DNA of 64,000 nucleotides from Malurus cyaneus samueli (taxonomy: Eukaryota > Chordata > Aves > Passeriformes > Maluridae). The notes under the pieces were generated by a model. The model saw only the letters and a program-made list of their open reading frames with translations, did no database searches and was not told the origin of the DNA. The position numbers were made by a program, and so were the translations under genes. This document shows positions 63,765 to 64,000 of this stretch, in pieces (position 1 is the first letter of the stretch; every line of letters begins with the position of its first letter). Location of the stretch: contig CM019238.1 in the NCBI GenBank assembly GCA_009741485.1, forward strand, positions 15,461,394-15,525,393, written 5' to 3'.

Positions 63765-64000
63765 CAGGAACAGAAGCACAGGAAGGTTGAAGGAGGGGAT
63801 TGTCCTGAACTTCTCTGCACTGGGGCGGCCTCACCTCAATTCTGGGGAGCTTTGGGTACTCAATAAAAAAGAAGAAAGTTCATCCAAAGGAGGGCACAAA
63901 GATGGGAAGGGTGAGTGGGAGCTTCATGAGCAGCAGCTGAAGGCTCTCTGTTTATTCAGCTGGAGAGGAAAACACAGCAGGGAGCTCCAGGAGAGTTTGA
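63765..64000 (+). mobile_element. CR1 LINE fragment, sense, running off the window
   Basis: Complementary to the fragment at 62488-62734, with some substitutions and indels (for example gggactttgg-type differences and aggaaaacacagcagggagc near 63966). Landmarks are gaaggaggggattgtcctga, ctgcactggggcggcctcac, and aggagggcacaaagatggga. It lacks reverse-transcriptase coding sequence and any intact frame. The right boundary is not visible. Confidence 0.82.

Noticed and set aside
62180..63866. Cluster of long frames (up to 179 codons) on both strands giving periodic peptides
   Set aside because: They arise from the stop-free 11-bp minisatellite and from the duplicated segment. The same peptides appear in several frames and on both strands, which real genes do not do.
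1..64000. Endogenous retrovirus, LTR pairs, DNA-transposon inverted ends, tRNA or rRNA genes
   Set aside because: I looked for paired LTR-like ends, gag/pol-like frames, terminal inverted repeats and tRNA-like box A/B patterns, and found none that I could support by eye. Diverged examples could be missed without a library search.

Overview
The window looks like nuclear DNA from a bird, most likely a neoavian and possibly a passerine. The main evidence is several old fragments of CR1 LINE retrotransposons with the avian-type 3' end: a late ORF2 segment followed by the 'ttaaggtccctt...aaccattct' tail. Low repeat content, a generally AT-rich and CpG-poor background, and assembly gaps marked by N all suggest a draft vertebrate assembly. 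There is no sign of bacterial, phage or organellar gene organisation. The species call is an inference from repeat style only.

I find no protein-coding gene, rRNA, tRNA or CRISPR array that I can defend. The longest open frames (130-214 codons) lie in repeats, in low-complexity DNA, or in sequence with no recognisable domain, and none has convincing splice sites or codon character. The window is best read as intergenic or deep intronic DNA: a gene desert or a very long intron.

Layout. From 1 to about 61 kb the DNA is mostly single-copy and AT-rich. Poly-A/T tracts and a few short local duplications are scattered through it (3213-3260, 27327-27515, 49241-49380). CR1 remnants lie at 26260-26866 and 41880-41995, with a weaker one near 43010-43110. 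Several blocks keep CpGs, have dense TAAT-type homeodomain cores and contain no useful reading frame (for example 540-690, 10500-10730, 16290-16760, 20440-21480, 22400-22640, 36490-36830, 44690-44930, 46600-46960). They resemble the conserved non-coding elements found around developmental regulator genes, but conservation cannot be tested from one sequence.

The most structured part is the last 2.1 kb (61893-64000). A roughly 595-bp segment occurs twice in direct orientation (61893-62487 and 62993-63585). Between the copies lies an inverted copy of the module that follows the second one: the segment's last ~37 bp, an 11-bp minisatellite, then a CR1 3' fragment. The array runs off the window end. 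Just upstream, 61116-61326 is an almost perfect 109-bp-offset duplication interrupted by one N, which looks like an assembly join. A 20-N gap lies at 1014-1033.

Since no genes are identified, nothing can be said about how genes work together here. The useful content is repeats, candidate regulatory DNA and assembly-quality signals.
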